This document shows, piece by piece, positions 24,235 through 33,443 of a stretch of 39,788 bases of DNA. Under the pieces are notes generated by a model, which ran no database searches, was not told the origin of the DNA, and saw only the letters and a list, made by a program, of their open reading frames with translations. The translations under genes were made by a program, and so were the position numbers. The DNA is taken from contig NZ_VFIA01000044.1 in assembly GCF_014282275.1 (NCBI RefSeq), positions 1 through 39,788 on the forward strand. Reading direction: 5' to 3'. Origin of the DNA: Spirosoma utsteinense. GTDB lineage: Bacteria; Bacteroidota; Bacteroidia; Cytophagales; Spirosomataceae. Every line of letters starts with the position of its first letter. Position 1 is the first letter of the stretch.

Positions 24235-25773
24235 ATGACGTTTCGAATAAACTTATTTGATTTCAAACAGCGAGTCAACTATCGGACCGAGATCCTCTCG
24301 GGCCTTACCGTAGCGTTGGCGCTGGTCCCCGAAGCAGTTGCATTTTCGATGATTGCGGGTCTTTCACCCCTTACCGGCTTGTATGCTGCGTTTACAATGG
24401 GATTTGTTACCTCCATTCTGGGTGGTCGTCCCGGCATGATCTCCGGCGCAACAGGTGCCATTGCCGTAGTGGTGGTAGCCCTGGCGAAATCGCACGGGAT
24501 CGAGTACGTCTTCGCAGCGGTCGTATTATCCGGTCTGCTTCAGGTGCTGGCGGGCGTGTTCAAACTAGGCAAGTTTATCCGGCTGGTACCGCATCCGGTC
24601 ATGTTTGGCTTCGTCAACGGGCTCGCAATCATCATTTTCATCTCGCAACTGGATCAGTTCAAGGCAATTGACAGCACTGGAACGGCTCAGTGGATGACGG
24701 GCACCCCGTTACTGATTATGCTGGGGCTTGTAGGGCTAACCATGCTCATCATCTGGGGATTACCCAAACTAACCCAGGTGTTCCCGTCATCGCTGGCGGC
24801 CATTCTGGTGATTTTTGCACTGGTCGTTGTTTTCAACATCGACACCCGGACGGTTGGCGACATTGCCTCCATCCAGGGTGGGTTTCCGCCCTTCCATATC
24901 CCTGCCGTACCGGTTAGTCTGGCTACGCTTCAGGTAATTTTTCCTTACGCACTGATCATGGCCAGTGTGGGCCTCATCGAGAGTTTGCTGACGCTGAACC
25001 TGCTCGATGAACTCACCGAAAGCCGGGGCCGGGGCAATAAGGAATGTGTGGCGCAGGGAACGGCGAATATCGTAACGGGACTGTTTTCGGGCATGGGCGG
25101 TTGCGCTATGATCGGACAAAGCCTGATTAATACCTCATCAGGCGCGCGGGCGCGGCTGTCAGGCATTGTGGCATCGGTCATGTTGCTGATATTCATCATG
25201 TTTGGCGCCAGCCTGATCGAGAGGCTACCCATGGCAGCGCTGACGGGAGTAATGATTATGGTGTCCATCGGTACCTTCGAGTGGGCCAGCTTCAAGATGA
25301 TCGGTAAAATGCCGAAGTCAGACGTGCTCGTTGGTATGCTGGTAGCGGCCATTACCATTTTGCTTCATAACCTGGCGCTGGCGGTGCTGGCGGGTGTTAT
25401 CATTTCAGCGCTTGTATTCGCCTGGGAGAGTGCCAAGCGCATCAGAGCCCGAAAATTCGTGGACCAGGCGGGCGTGAAACACTACGAGATCTTCGGCCCC
25501 CTGTTTTTTGGCTCCGTAACGGCATTCAATGAAAAATTTGACGTGCCGGGTGATCCTGACCAGGTCGTGATTGATTTTTCGGAAAGCCGGGTTACAGACA
25601 TGTCGGGCCTCGATGCGCTGCACAAAATCACAGAGCGGTATGAACGGGTTGGCAAAACGGTACACCTGACACATTTAAGCCCCGACTGCCGTCAGCTCCT
25701 GGCCAATGCCCATGCCGTGATTGAGGTTAACATCCTCGAAGATCCCGATTACCGGGTAGCCGTAGATAACTAA
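24235..25773 (+). CDS. SulP family inorganic anion transporter with STAS domain (512 aa)
   Basis: The ATG at 24235 (MTFRINLFDF) is used; an upstream frame from 24124 adds residues unlike the family. About 12-14 membrane segments carry SLC26/SulP signatures: ALVPEAVAFSMIAGLSPLTGLYAA (29-52 region) and GGRPGMISGATGAIAVV (63-79). The C-terminal ~85 residues form a STAS domain with VVIDFSESRVTDMSGLDAL. Members carry sulfate, bicarbonate or similar anions across the inner membrane. No carbonic anhydrase or sulfate-assimilation gene is adjacent, so the substrate is open. The stop is convergent with the fructan locus across a MITE-like element. Confidence 0.92.
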   Translation: MTFRINLFDFKQRVNYRTEILSGLTVALALVPEAVAFSMIAGLSPLTGLYAAFTMGFVTSILGGRPGMISGATGAIAVVVVALAKSHGIEYVFAAVVLSGLLQVLAGVFKLGKFIRLVPHPVMFGFVNGLAIIIFISQLDQFKAIDSTGTAQWMTGTPLLIMLGLVGLTMLIIWGLPKLTQVFPSSLAAILVIFALVVVFNIDTRTVGDIASIQGGFPPFHIPAVPVSLATLQVIFPYALIMASVGLIESLLTLNLLDELTESRGRGNKECVAQGTANIVTGLFSGMGGCAMIGQSLINTSSGARARLSGIVASVMLLIFIMFGASLIERLPMAALTGVMIMVSIGTFEWASFKMIGKMPKSDVLVGMLVAAITILLHNLALAVLAGVIISALVFAWESAKRIRARKFVDQAGVKHYEIFGPLFFGSVTAFNEKFDVPGDPDQVVIDFSESRVTDMSGLDALHKITERYERVGKTVHLTHLSPDCRQLLANAHAVIEVNILEDPDYRVAVDN

Positions 25774-25788
25774 TATATTCCGTGGTGC

Positions 25789-25892
25789 TTAAGAAGCTGT
25801 TTGAGTTAGCGATTGGAGCCGAACAAGTAACGCAGCACAAGGCTAAAAGCCGCGCTTTGTGGCCTAAGCGATGGACTCAAACAGCTTCTAAG
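25789..25892. mobile_element. MITE-like element, about 100 bp, with 15-bp terminal inverted repeats
   Basis: AGAAGCTGTTTGAGT (25792-25806) and its exact complement (25875-25889) bound 68 bp of inner sequence, which contains its own hairpin (CACAAGGC...TTTGTG). CTTA before and TAAG after the arms may be target-site remnants or part of the arms. The size, terminal repeats and lack of coding content fit a non-autonomous transposon relic. It also sits between convergent stop codons and could terminate transcription from both sides. Confidence 0.6.
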
Positions 25893-25905
25893 ACAGTACC
25901 AACGA

Positions 25906-27480
25906 TTACTGCGCCACAACAGCTTTAATCGGCGATACCCTGACGTTACTGAATTCGGCACTGCCGCCTTCGGCAAAGATCTCAATGCTACCCGACGGCT
26001 CACCCGGAAAGATCAGGTCGGTAATAACACGCTCGCCCTCGTTGGCAAATACTTCGACAATGGACTTATCGACAAAAACGCGAAGCGTAAATACGCCATT
26101 CTGTAAATTCAGCGGGGCCTCCTCCACGCTCGGGAAACGGTCGCTGAACGAAACATTTCCCGACTTGCGCCGGTCGAGTTGCAGCTTGCCATTTGTATAC
26201 TGGATAATGGTTTCTTCGGCTCCGTTCTTCGCCAGCCTCACCCCTACCGTTTTGGCACTTCCGGGCTTGATATCGACCCTGAACTCGTAGGAATTGGGCA
26301 CGCTCTTCTCCACGACCCGGCTTTGGTCCGATACCTTCACTAACGCCTGCGGTGCTATATCACTCCGCAGGCTGGCCACGGTTGCAATGGGTTGCTGCAT
26401 CAGTTGGAGCCCCGCCGACGTGCGTTTCAGCGTAATCTGACGAGGTAGTGACATAGCCCCTTTGAACGGCGTCGTGGGCAGTTTATTCCCATAAGCCCAG
26501 TTATTGAGCCAGCCGACCATAACGGGTCCGGTTTGTTTGGCGGGCAGGTCGTTAAACTGAATGGCGGCATAATAGTCTTTGCCATAGTCGACCACGTTGC
26601 TCACCGCAGGGGCTATCGGTTTGGGATTGGCGGGGTCCAGGCTGAACGTCTTCCCGTCGAAATCGCCCACGAAGTATTGCATACCTACGTAATCTTTCTG
26701 CGGGTGGCCCGCCGAGATGAACAGCACCCATTTTGTTTTTCCCGGCTCGTTCTGAATGGGAACGGGCATCAGCGCCGGACATTCCCACACCTTTGTTGTA
26801 TCGCCCTGCAGACCGAAATGGCTTAGTAACGTCCATTTCGTGAGGTCCTTGGATTCAAAGAACGCCACGCGGTGCTCCGTCGCTTTCACGGCCGACATGA
26901 TCCATTTCTTTTGGGGCGCATACCAGAACACGTTCGGATCGCGAAACTCCTTGCTTTTCAGGTCCAGCACCGGGTTCTTATCGTACTGCTTCCAGGTTCG
27001 CCCCTTATCACTACTATAAGCCACGTTCTGATACTGTGCCGTTTGGGTTTCGCCCTCCGTCACGTTGCCGGTGTAAATGGCAACCATGCAGTCTTTGGTA
27101 CCGGCCGGACACAGGCCGCTGGTATTGCCTTTGTCGATCACCGCACTACCCGAGAAGATAGCCGTTTTGGTTTTACCATCGGAATGCGTGAACTCGGGAA
27201 TAGCCACCGGCAGGTGTTCCCAGCGGAGCAGGTCTTTGCTTACGGCATGGCCCCAGCTCATATGGCCCCACTCGTTACCAAAGGGGTTATGCTGGTAAAA
27301 CAGGTGGTATTCGCCCTCGTAATAAAGCAGTCCGTTGGGATCATTGATCCAGTTTTTCGGGGGCGAAAAGTGATATTGAGGCCGGTAGGATTCCGGTTTC
27401 GTTGACGCCTGATCTGCCTGTCCGGCCGAGAAATGGCTTACGCCACTCAATAAGGCAATAGTTACAAATATCTTTTTCAT
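25906..27480 (-). CDS. GH32 fructanase (levanase/inulinase type), exported (524 aa)
   Basis: The start at 27480 (MKKIFVTIALLSGVSHFSAG) gives a signal peptide; upstream in-frame codons to 27570 are unlike it. GH32 motifs are WINDPNG (44-50) with nucleophile Asp47, FRDP (179-182) with the stabilising Asp181 and WECP (232-235) with acid/base Glu233. The five-blade propeller is followed by a beta-sandwich domain from about residue 385. GH32 enzymes hydrolyse terminal or internal fructosyl links of levan, inulin or sucrose. The enzyme ends the fructan locus, 111 bp after susD. Endo or exo action cannot be decided by eye. Confidence 0.94.
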   Translation of the reverse strand: MKKIFVTIALLSGVSHFSAGQADQASTKPESYRPQYHFSPPKNWINDPNGLLYYEGEYHLFYQHNPFGNEWGHMSWGHAVSKDLLRWEHLPVAIPEFTHSDGKTKTAIFSGSAVIDKGNTSGLCPAGTKDCMVAIYTGNVTEGETQTAQYQNVAYSSDKGRTWKQYDKNPVLDLKSKEFRDPNVFWYAPQKKWIMSAVKATEHRVAFFESKDLTKWTLLSHFGLQGDTTKVWECPALMPVPIQNEPGKTKWVLFISAGHPQKDYVGMQYFVGDFDGKTFSLDPANPKPIAPAVSNVVDYGKDYYAAIQFNDLPAKQTGPVMVGWLNNWAYGNKLPTTPFKGAMSLPRQITLKRTSAGLQLMQQPIATVASLRSDIAPQALVKVSDQSRVVEKSVPNSYEFRVDIKPGSAKTVGVRLAKNGAEETIIQYTNGKLQLDRRKSGNVSFSDRFPSVEEAPLNLQNGVFTLRVFVDKSIVEVFANEGERVITDLIFPGEPSGSIEIFAEGGSAEFSNVRVSPIKAVVAQ

Positions 27481-27524
27481 ACGTAGTCCCTCTGTTAATG
27501 CTCGTTGACCGTAAGAATAGTAAG

Positions 27525-27567
27525 GTATAGCGGGGGATCGTTCTACCGATAAACGTCCCCCACCATA
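27525..27567 (-). promoter_or_regulatory. Intercistronic hairpin between susD and the GH32 gene
   Basis: GGGGGATCGT (27532-27541) pairs with ACGTCCCCC (27553-27561) with one bulge, and flanking GTAT/ATAC bases add pairing. The hairpin could reduce transcription into, or protect the transcript of, the distal enzyme gene. There is no T-tract. Confidence 0.4.
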
Positions 27568-27591
27568 CACTGCCTTCTTACCTAATTAAAA

Positions 27592-29310
27592 TTAAAAACC
27601 TGGATTCTGCTTGTACAGCCCCTTCGTGAAATTGATCTCACGCTGCGGAATGGGAAGGTACTCATCCCGGCCTGCCGTAAACTTAGCTCCGCTCAGGTAC
27701 GACCGCCGGGTTTTTTCCTTTGTCAGATACGCGTTCAGCGTGGGCTCGGCAATACCCCAGCGAACGAGGTCGAAGAAGCGCGGGCTCTCGGTAGCGAACT
27801 CCAGCCGACGCTCAAACTGTAGCGCTTTCCGGGCGTAGTCCTGGGTCCAGTTAGTCGCCGAATACGGTCTGATCAGGTAGTTGGACGGGTTGGTCCCATC
27901 GGCCTTTTTCGTGCGCCCGGTACTGGCTGCGGCCCTGGCCCGTATTTTATTGATGAGCGGCAACGCCAGGGCTGGCTGACCCAGTTCAATGTACGCTTCA
28001 GCCTGAAAGAGCAACACATCGGCATACCGGATGATGTCGATGTTCTTCGACGTTCCAATAAACGGGCCCTGCTTCTTATAGGTCGAGCTGGTTGCCAGCT
28101 GTTGTTCCTTCATCGACTGGAAAAAGCCGTAAACGCCCGGATCACGCACCCAGCTGTTGCTGAAAGGCAGGGCTGCGTTATACTTGTAGGGGTGTCCATC
28201 GATGCCAATCGTGTGGTCGACGCGCGGATCGACGGTGGCGGTTTTGAAATCGATCACGGCATCGTTGAACGTATCCAGCTTTGGCAGGCCATTGGCATCC
28301 GTCCCGAACGCATTGGCCAGGTTCTGGCTGGGCTGATGGAAACCGCAGCAGCCGTACTGGGGAGCGCCATGCGGGTAGTTCAGCCCGGTTTCGAAATTGA
28401 GCCGACCGACGGTTGTACCATCGTTGATCGAATATTGAACGGAAAAGACCGACTCGATACCATTATCGAATTCAGGCAGAAAATTCTCGGCAAAATCGGG
28501 TTGCAGGTCGTATTTACCCGAACTGATCACCAGCTGGGTCAGGTTAACGACCTCCTGAAGTTTCGCTCGGTTGATACCCGTAACCTTATTATTATCGTCC
28601 TGTTCATACGCCTGATATAGCCGAAGTTTGGCCAGATAGGCAGCGGCCGACAGCTTGTTTGCCCGGCCCACCTGCGTTTGCGTTACGGGCAGATTATCCA
28701 CGGCATACTGAAAATCGGTCGCGATCTTGTCCCATAACTGGTCGTTGGTCAGCGCCCGGTTCGAGACCGTCAGAATCTCGTCGTTCGAGAGAGCTTCATC
28801 GACATACGGCACGTACTTGAACAGCATCTTCAGCATAAAATGGGCATGGGCCCGCAAAAAGCGAAGTTCGGCCAGCCGGGTCTTTTTCAGTGGGAAGTCG
28901 GCATCGGTGAGGTCATTGATCGATCGCAGTCCGACGTTGGCGCGTGAAATCGCTTTGTAATAGTTCTCCCAAGTATAAGGGTGATAAAACCCACCGCCCT
29001 GCTGGGGCTGCGTGAGGTTGTGCTGCTCGTAGAAGTTAATGTCTTCCAGGTCGGCCACGCCACCACCACCTTTATAGGCATCGTCGGACCGAACGCTGCC
29101 GTAAACCCACATACTGGCGATAGGGCCAATCATTTCGCCGTTGCCTACCGACGCGTAAGCAGCCGTTACCAGTGCATCGGCGTTGCTGGCACTTTTTATG
29201 TTGTCGGACGAGAGGGTTCCCTGCGGCTGGTATTCCAGAAAGTCGCTACAGGACGAGAATAAACTGGCCCCGGCCACCAGCAGCGTCGAAAATAGAATCT
29301 TATTTTTCAT
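27592..29310 (-). CDS. SusD/RagB outer-membrane glycan-binding lipoprotein (572 aa)
   Basis: The lipoprotein signal MKNKILFSTLLVAGASLFSSC places the acylated cysteine at 21. SusD features include the TPR-like helices of the N-terminal half (NADALVTAAYASVGNGEM, RLAELRFLRAHAHFMLKMLF) and the C-terminal RALQFERRLEFATESPRFFDLVRWG signature, normal in size. SusD lids the SusC channel on the cell surface and captures oligosaccharides. It is 18 bp downstream of SusC, as in nearly all such pairs. By context it should bind fructan oligomers. Confidence 0.95.
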   Translation of the reverse strand: MKNKILFSTLLVAGASLFSSCSDFLEYQPQGTLSSDNIKSASNADALVTAAYASVGNGEMIGPIASMWVYGSVRSDDAYKGGGGVADLEDINFYEQHNLTQPQQGGGFYHPYTWENYYKAISRANVGLRSINDLTDADFPLKKTRLAELRFLRAHAHFMLKMLFKYVPYVDEALSNDEILTVSNRALTNDQLWDKIATDFQYAVDNLPVTQTQVGRANKLSAAAYLAKLRLYQAYEQDDNNKVTGINRAKLQEVVNLTQLVISSGKYDLQPDFAENFLPEFDNGIESVFSVQYSINDGTTVGRLNFETGLNYPHGAPQYGCCGFHQPSQNLANAFGTDANGLPKLDTFNDAVIDFKTATVDPRVDHTIGIDGHPYKYNAALPFSNSWVRDPGVYGFFQSMKEQQLATSSTYKKQGPFIGTSKNIDIIRYADVLLFQAEAYIELGQPALALPLINKIRARAAASTGRTKKADGTNPSNYLIRPYSATNWTQDYARKALQFERRLEFATESPRFFDLVRWGIAEPTLNAYLTKEKTRRSYLSGAKFTAGRDEYLPIPQREINFTKGLYKQNPGF

Positions 29311-29328
29311 GATCGTATAGCTTTGGGC

Positions 29329-32300
29329 TTAGAAGGATACGTTTAGACCGAACGTGAAGGTGCGGGGTACGGGAATAGCATTGACATCGACCCGCTCCGG
29401 ATCGGGACCCAGGAAACTCTTGCTCTTCACCCAGAATACGTTCTCTACCATGCCGTAGAGCCGCAGGCTCGACAGGCCGATGACGCCGATGGTTTCTTTG
29501 GGAAAGGTGTAGCCCAATTGTACATTTCTAATTTTGAAGTAGGAGGTGTTCACATTGAAATAGTTCGATGTGCGCGTCTCGTTATTGCCATCCGACAGGG
29601 TCAGCGACGGGATGCGGGAGGCCGTATTTTGTGGTGTCCAGGCATCGAATACGCCCGGTCCTACGTTTTCGCGACCCCGGATAAAGTTGTTGTAGAACGT
29701 GTAGGAGTCAAATCCCGTCCGGCCCGCAATACCGGAACCGAAGAGGGAGAAATCGAAATTCTTGTAGCCCAGATCGAAGCGGGTACCGTATTCGAGGCCA
29801 AGCAGCGTAGTGCCGAAGAACTCTTGGTCCAGCGCGTCGATCCGGTTATCGCCGTTGAGGTCGCGGTACCGGATACGGCCCGGTGCGGCCCCTACCTGCT
29901 GGGCGTGGTTCGTCACTTCTTCCTGATTCTGGAAGATACCGTCGGCCCGGTAGCCAAACAGGTCCAGCTGCGAATGGCCGATAATCGTCGTCACGGCGTT
30001 GCCCGCAAAGGCCGAGCGTACCTCTTCGGGCAGCACCGTTATTTTGTCGCGGAAGCGGGCAAAGTTTGTCGAGATGCTGTAGGTAAAGTCGCCAATGGGC
30101 TTGCCGAAATACGCCAGCGACAGTTCGAAACCCTTGTTGGTTTTGGTCGCTCCGTTCACGAATTTCAGCTGCCCCTCGCCCACCGCCGATGCGACGGGTG
30201 GCTTGATGAGGATGTCTTTGGTTTGGCGGGTGAAGTAGTCGAACGAACCGGCCAGACTACCGTTCAGAAACGCGAAATCCAGCCCGACATTCAGTTCATT
30301 GGTCGTCTCCCACTTGAGCGCCGTATTCTCACCCTGCGTCTGCACGAATCCGGATGGCAGCGTTCCCGTTCCGGCACCGTTCAGGTCGTAGGCGGTGCCC
30401 ACATTCCAGTACTGATCGAAAAAGCCGTTATGTCCGTTCGGCACCTGCGACGCCAACGTGCCGTAGCGCGGCTCGAACAAGCCAAACCGGGCCAGATCGC
30501 CAATATCCTGGTTACCAATGCGACCCACACCCGCCCGCAACTTCAGGTTGCTGATGGCTTTTACGCCACTCATGAACGCTTCTTTGTCGATGCGCCAGCC
30601 CACCGAAGCGGCCGGAAAGAAACCGTACCGGCTGTCGGTACCGAAGCGTGACGAACCATCCCGACGTAGCGTCAGTGCCGCCAGATACCGGTCGGAGAAA
30701 CCGTAGTCGATACGGGCAAACTGCGACAGGAGCCGGCTGCCAGTCGACGAACCGTTACTACTGGCATTTCCGGAAGCGGCACTCAGCACGAAGAAATCTT
30801 CGGTCTGCACCGCAAAGTTCTCCCGGTACGAGGTTACGTCGTCCAGGTTATCGCGGATGGCCTCAACCCCGGCCAGCAACTTGAACTGGTGGTCGCCCAC
30901 TCCGAAGTTATACCGCAGCGTGTTGGTCCAGGCCAGGCTCAGAAACTTATTGGTGTTTAGCGTCAGGCTATTGAGCGACCGGGCGATAAACCCGTTCTGG
31001 AACGACTGCTCGATGTTTTTGTTGCTATACCCGGCATTGTCCATACCCAGCGACGACCGGAAGATCAGCCCGCGGATTGGCTCGATTTCGGTGAAGACGT
31101 TACCGAACACAAACGTCCGGTCGATTTTATCCCAGCGGTTGATGTACTGCATGAACAGCGGGTTATTCCGGTCGGAGTAGCCCGAGCCGATCGGACCGGC
31201 ATAATCGCCCGTTGCGGTGTAAACGGGTATGGTAGGGACCAGCGTAACGGCCAGGCCAGGCGTTGGTGCTCCACCCAGATCAGAGGCTACCGGGGTTTCG
31301 CGCGAAGTGGTCATCTGTACGTTCGCGCCAAACTTAAAACGACCGTCGAACTTGCTGGTCAGGCCATTGATACGGCCCGTCAGTCGGTTATAACCCGTAT
31401 ACCGCAGCATACCCGAGTTGTTCAGGTAGCTCACGTTGACCAGCAGCGACGAGCTTTTGGTACCGCCCGAAATGGTCAGGTCGTTATTGGTAACATAACC
31501 CGTTTTGTAGACTTCATTCTGCCAGTCGGTATTGCCAACGGGCACGTTCTGATCGCCCCCCACGAACGGCTTTACGGTAACCCCGTTCAGCACCGGGTTC
31601 CTAAAGTCCTTATTCCAGTCGAAGCCGTAGATATCACCGTAGCCGGATGCCGGATCGACCCCATCGTTGACCGAAGCCTGCCAGAGCGCCCGCCCCCGGT
31701 CGACGGCGTTCAGCATCGTGAACCGCTGCGATTTCTCGGACTGCGCCGAAATGCTGGAGTTGAACTGCACATTCAGCCGGCCATCGGTACTGGCTCCATT
31801 TTTAGTCGTCACGATGATGACACCATTGGAAGCTCTTGCCCCATACATCGAAGCCGAAGACGCATCTTTCAGCACCTGTATCGACTGAATAGCCGTTGGG
31901 TTAAGGCTCTGAAATACCTGCGACCGTTTGGTGGGCATTCCATCGATGATATAAAGCGGATCGTTGTTTCCCAGCGTATTAGCACCCCGGATCAGGATAC
32001 GGCTGGCATCGCCGGAGGGCGTCCCCGACTTCTCGATGTAAAGTCCCGGCACCCGGCCCTGCAACGCCTGCATGGGGTTACCCGAGCTGGTAATTTTGGT
32101 AGCCGCCACATCGACTACCGCTACGGCCCCGGTCAGATCCTCCCGGCGAGACGTGGTGTAACCCAGTACAACCACTTCGGACAGCTGACCGCCTTCGACC
32201 AGCGAAATAGTCAGATTGGTTTCATTCCGGACCGGTATCTCCTGGCTCGTATACCCAATGAACGACGCCGTAACACTACTGGCGCTCTCCGGGAGCGTCA

Positions 32301-32487
32301 GCGAAAACTTCCCTTTCGTGTCCGATACCGTGCCGGTAATGGTCCCGGTAATGACAATGTTTGCGCCAATGAGCGGTTCGCCGGTTTTGGCGTCCAGCAC
32401 ACTGCCTGTAATGGGGCGTTGCGCGAGTGCCAGCTGCACGGTTACCAGCAGGGCGGCCAGTGTAAGCAGGTAGTTTTTCATGCTCAT
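29329..32487 (-). CDS. SusC/RagA TonB-linked outer-membrane transporter (1052 aa)
   Basis: After a signal peptide (MSMKNYLLTLAALLVTVQLALAQ; the second ATG at 32481 is also possible) comes a carboxypeptidase-regulatory-like domain (RPITGSVLDAKTGEPLIGAN), then the plug with LQGRVPGLYI, RILIRGANTL and PLYIIDGMP. The rest is the 22-strand beta-barrel ending in TFTFGLNVSF with the usual terminal aromatic residue. SusC takes up oligosaccharides using TonB and the proton motive force. It lies 47 bp after the kinase gene and 18 bp before susD. Fructan oligomers are the inferred cargo. Confidence 0.96.
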   Translation of the reverse strand: MSMKNYLLTLAALLVTVQLALAQRPITGSVLDAKTGEPLIGANIVITGTITGTVSDTKGKFSLTLPESASSVTASFIGYTSQEIPVRNETNLTISLVEGGQLSEVVVLGYTTSRREDLTGAVAVVDVAATKITSSGNPMQALQGRVPGLYIEKSGTPSGDASRILIRGANTLGNNDPLYIIDGMPTKRSQVFQSLNPTAIQSIQVLKDASSASMYGARASNGVIIVTTKNGASTDGRLNVQFNSSISAQSEKSQRFTMLNAVDRGRALWQASVNDGVDPASGYGDIYGFDWNKDFRNPVLNGVTVKPFVGGDQNVPVGNTDWQNEVYKTGYVTNNDLTISGGTKSSSLLVNVSYLNNSGMLRYTGYNRLTGRINGLTSKFDGRFKFGANVQMTTSRETPVASDLGGAPTPGLAVTLVPTIPVYTATGDYAGPIGSGYSDRNNPLFMQYINRWDKIDRTFVFGNVFTEIEPIRGLIFRSSLGMDNAGYSNKNIEQSFQNGFIARSLNSLTLNTNKFLSLAWTNTLRYNFGVGDHQFKLLAGVEAIRDNLDDVTSYRENFAVQTEDFFVLSAASGNASSNGSSTGSRLLSQFARIDYGFSDRYLAALTLRRDGSSRFGTDSRYGFFPAASVGWRIDKEAFMSGVKAISNLKLRAGVGRIGNQDIGDLARFGLFEPRYGTLASQVPNGHNGFFDQYWNVGTAYDLNGAGTGTLPSGFVQTQGENTALKWETTNELNVGLDFAFLNGSLAGSFDYFTRQTKDILIKPPVASAVGEGQLKFVNGATKTNKGFELSLAYFGKPIGDFTYSISTNFARFRDKITVLPEEVRSAFAGNAVTTIIGHSQLDLFGYRADGIFQNQEEVTNHAQQVGAAPGRIRYRDLNGDNRIDALDQEFFGTTLLGLEYGTRFDLGYKNFDFSLFGSGIAGRTGFDSYTFYNNFIRGRENVGPGVFDAWTPQNTASRIPSLTLSDGNNETRTSNYFNVNTSYFKIRNVQLGYTFPKETIGVIGLSSLRLYGMVENVFWVKSKSFLGPDPERVDVNAIPVPRTFTFGLNVSF

Positions 32488-32534
32488 AAAAAATTAAGTG
32501 TACAAATTGATGGTAGATAAAAGACAGACAAAAG

Positions 32535-33437
32535 CTATTGGAGCAGGGCGGGCAGCAGGATCGTATGACTGATCGATTCGGCTGAAAAAGCAGGAGTAGC
32601 ACCCCGTTGCGTAGCTACGTAAGCACCCGTAGCGCAGGCAAACTCCAGGATTCTTTGAGCCGATTCACCCTGGAGCGTTTTGTAGAGAAAACCAGCCAGA
32701 AAAGCGTCGCCACTGCCAATCGTATCGGCCACTTCGACCGGGAAACCTGTTTGGCTGTGTAACCCCGTTTCATCCAGCAGTACAGCCCCATGCTCGCCCA
32801 GCGTTACACACAGCACGTCGAGCGTGTAGCGTTCACGCAGCTGGTTCATAGCCGCATACAGGTCCGATCCCTCCCCGTACCAGCCCGCCAGTTCGACCAA
32901 CTCATGCTCGTTCAGTTTGGCGATATGGGCCTCGTGCAGCAGTTCTTCGACAAGGGGCCGGTTATAGTGTGGTGCCCGCAGGTTGACATCGAACACCTTC
33001 CGGGGAGCCACGGCCAGCAGTGCCAGCAAGGTTTCGTGGGTTTGCTGACTACGGGCGGCCAGGCTGCCGTAGACGAAGAAATCGCTTAGCCGGACAGCCT
33101 CGATCATCCTGGTTTCCAGATGAATATAATCCCAGGCTACCGGCTGAACGATCTTGTAGGTCACCTCATTGGCGTCGGAGATATTGGCCTTGGCCACACC
33201 CGTCAGGTGCGTTTGCCCAACCTGGATCAGATCGAGCGGCAGGCCTTTATGGGCAATAAAATCCAGCAGTTCGGTACCCAGTTCGTCGCTGCCCACCCGG
33301 CTGATCATCTGGGCGTTGATACCGAAGTTGCGGAGATCGGCGGCCACGTTCATGGGGGCGCCACCGGGTTGTTTGCTGGTCGGCAGTACGTCCCAGAGCG
33401 TTTCGCCAAAGCAGGTGATGATTGCGTTCATGGTCAT
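32535..33437 (-). CDS. PfkB-family fructokinase-type sugar kinase (300 aa)
   Basis: The N-terminal PGGAPMNVA (24-32) and the C-terminal anion-hole motif DTIGSGDAF (238-246), with catalytic Asp244, define a ribokinase/PfkB kinase. Ribokinases are excluded by context only; the PGGAP stretch and the neighbouring GH32 and sugar porter favour fructose. The product would be fructose-6-phosphate entering glycolysis. The ATG at 33437 lies 6 bp after the porter stop, which implies cotranscription; an ATG at 33431 is an alternative start. Cytoplasmic. Confidence 0.92.
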   Translation of the reverse strand: MTMNAIITCFGETLWDVLPTSKQPGGAPMNVAADLRNFGINAQMISRVGSDELGTELLDFIAHKGLPLDLIQVGQTHLTGVAKANISDANEVTYKIVQPVAWDYIHLETRMIEAVRLSDFFVYGSLAARSQQTHETLLALLAVAPRKVFDVNLRAPHYNRPLVEELLHEAHIAKLNEHELVELAGWYGEGSDLYAAMNQLRERYTLDVLCVTLGEHGAVLLDETGLHSQTGFPVEVADTIGSGDAFLAGFLYKTLQGESAQRILEFACATGAYVATQRGATPAFSAESISHTILLPALLQ

Positions 33438-33443
33438 TATGGA

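Noticed and set aside
26872..27405. Plus-strand open frame (177 codons) inside the GH32 gene
   Set aside because: It is antisense to the catalytic domain of a well-supported enzyme and has no independent evidence.
29518..30651. Long plus-strand open frame (377 codons) inside the SusC gene
   Set aside because: It is antisense to a clear SusC gene, has no family motif and reflects the codon bias of the opposite strand.
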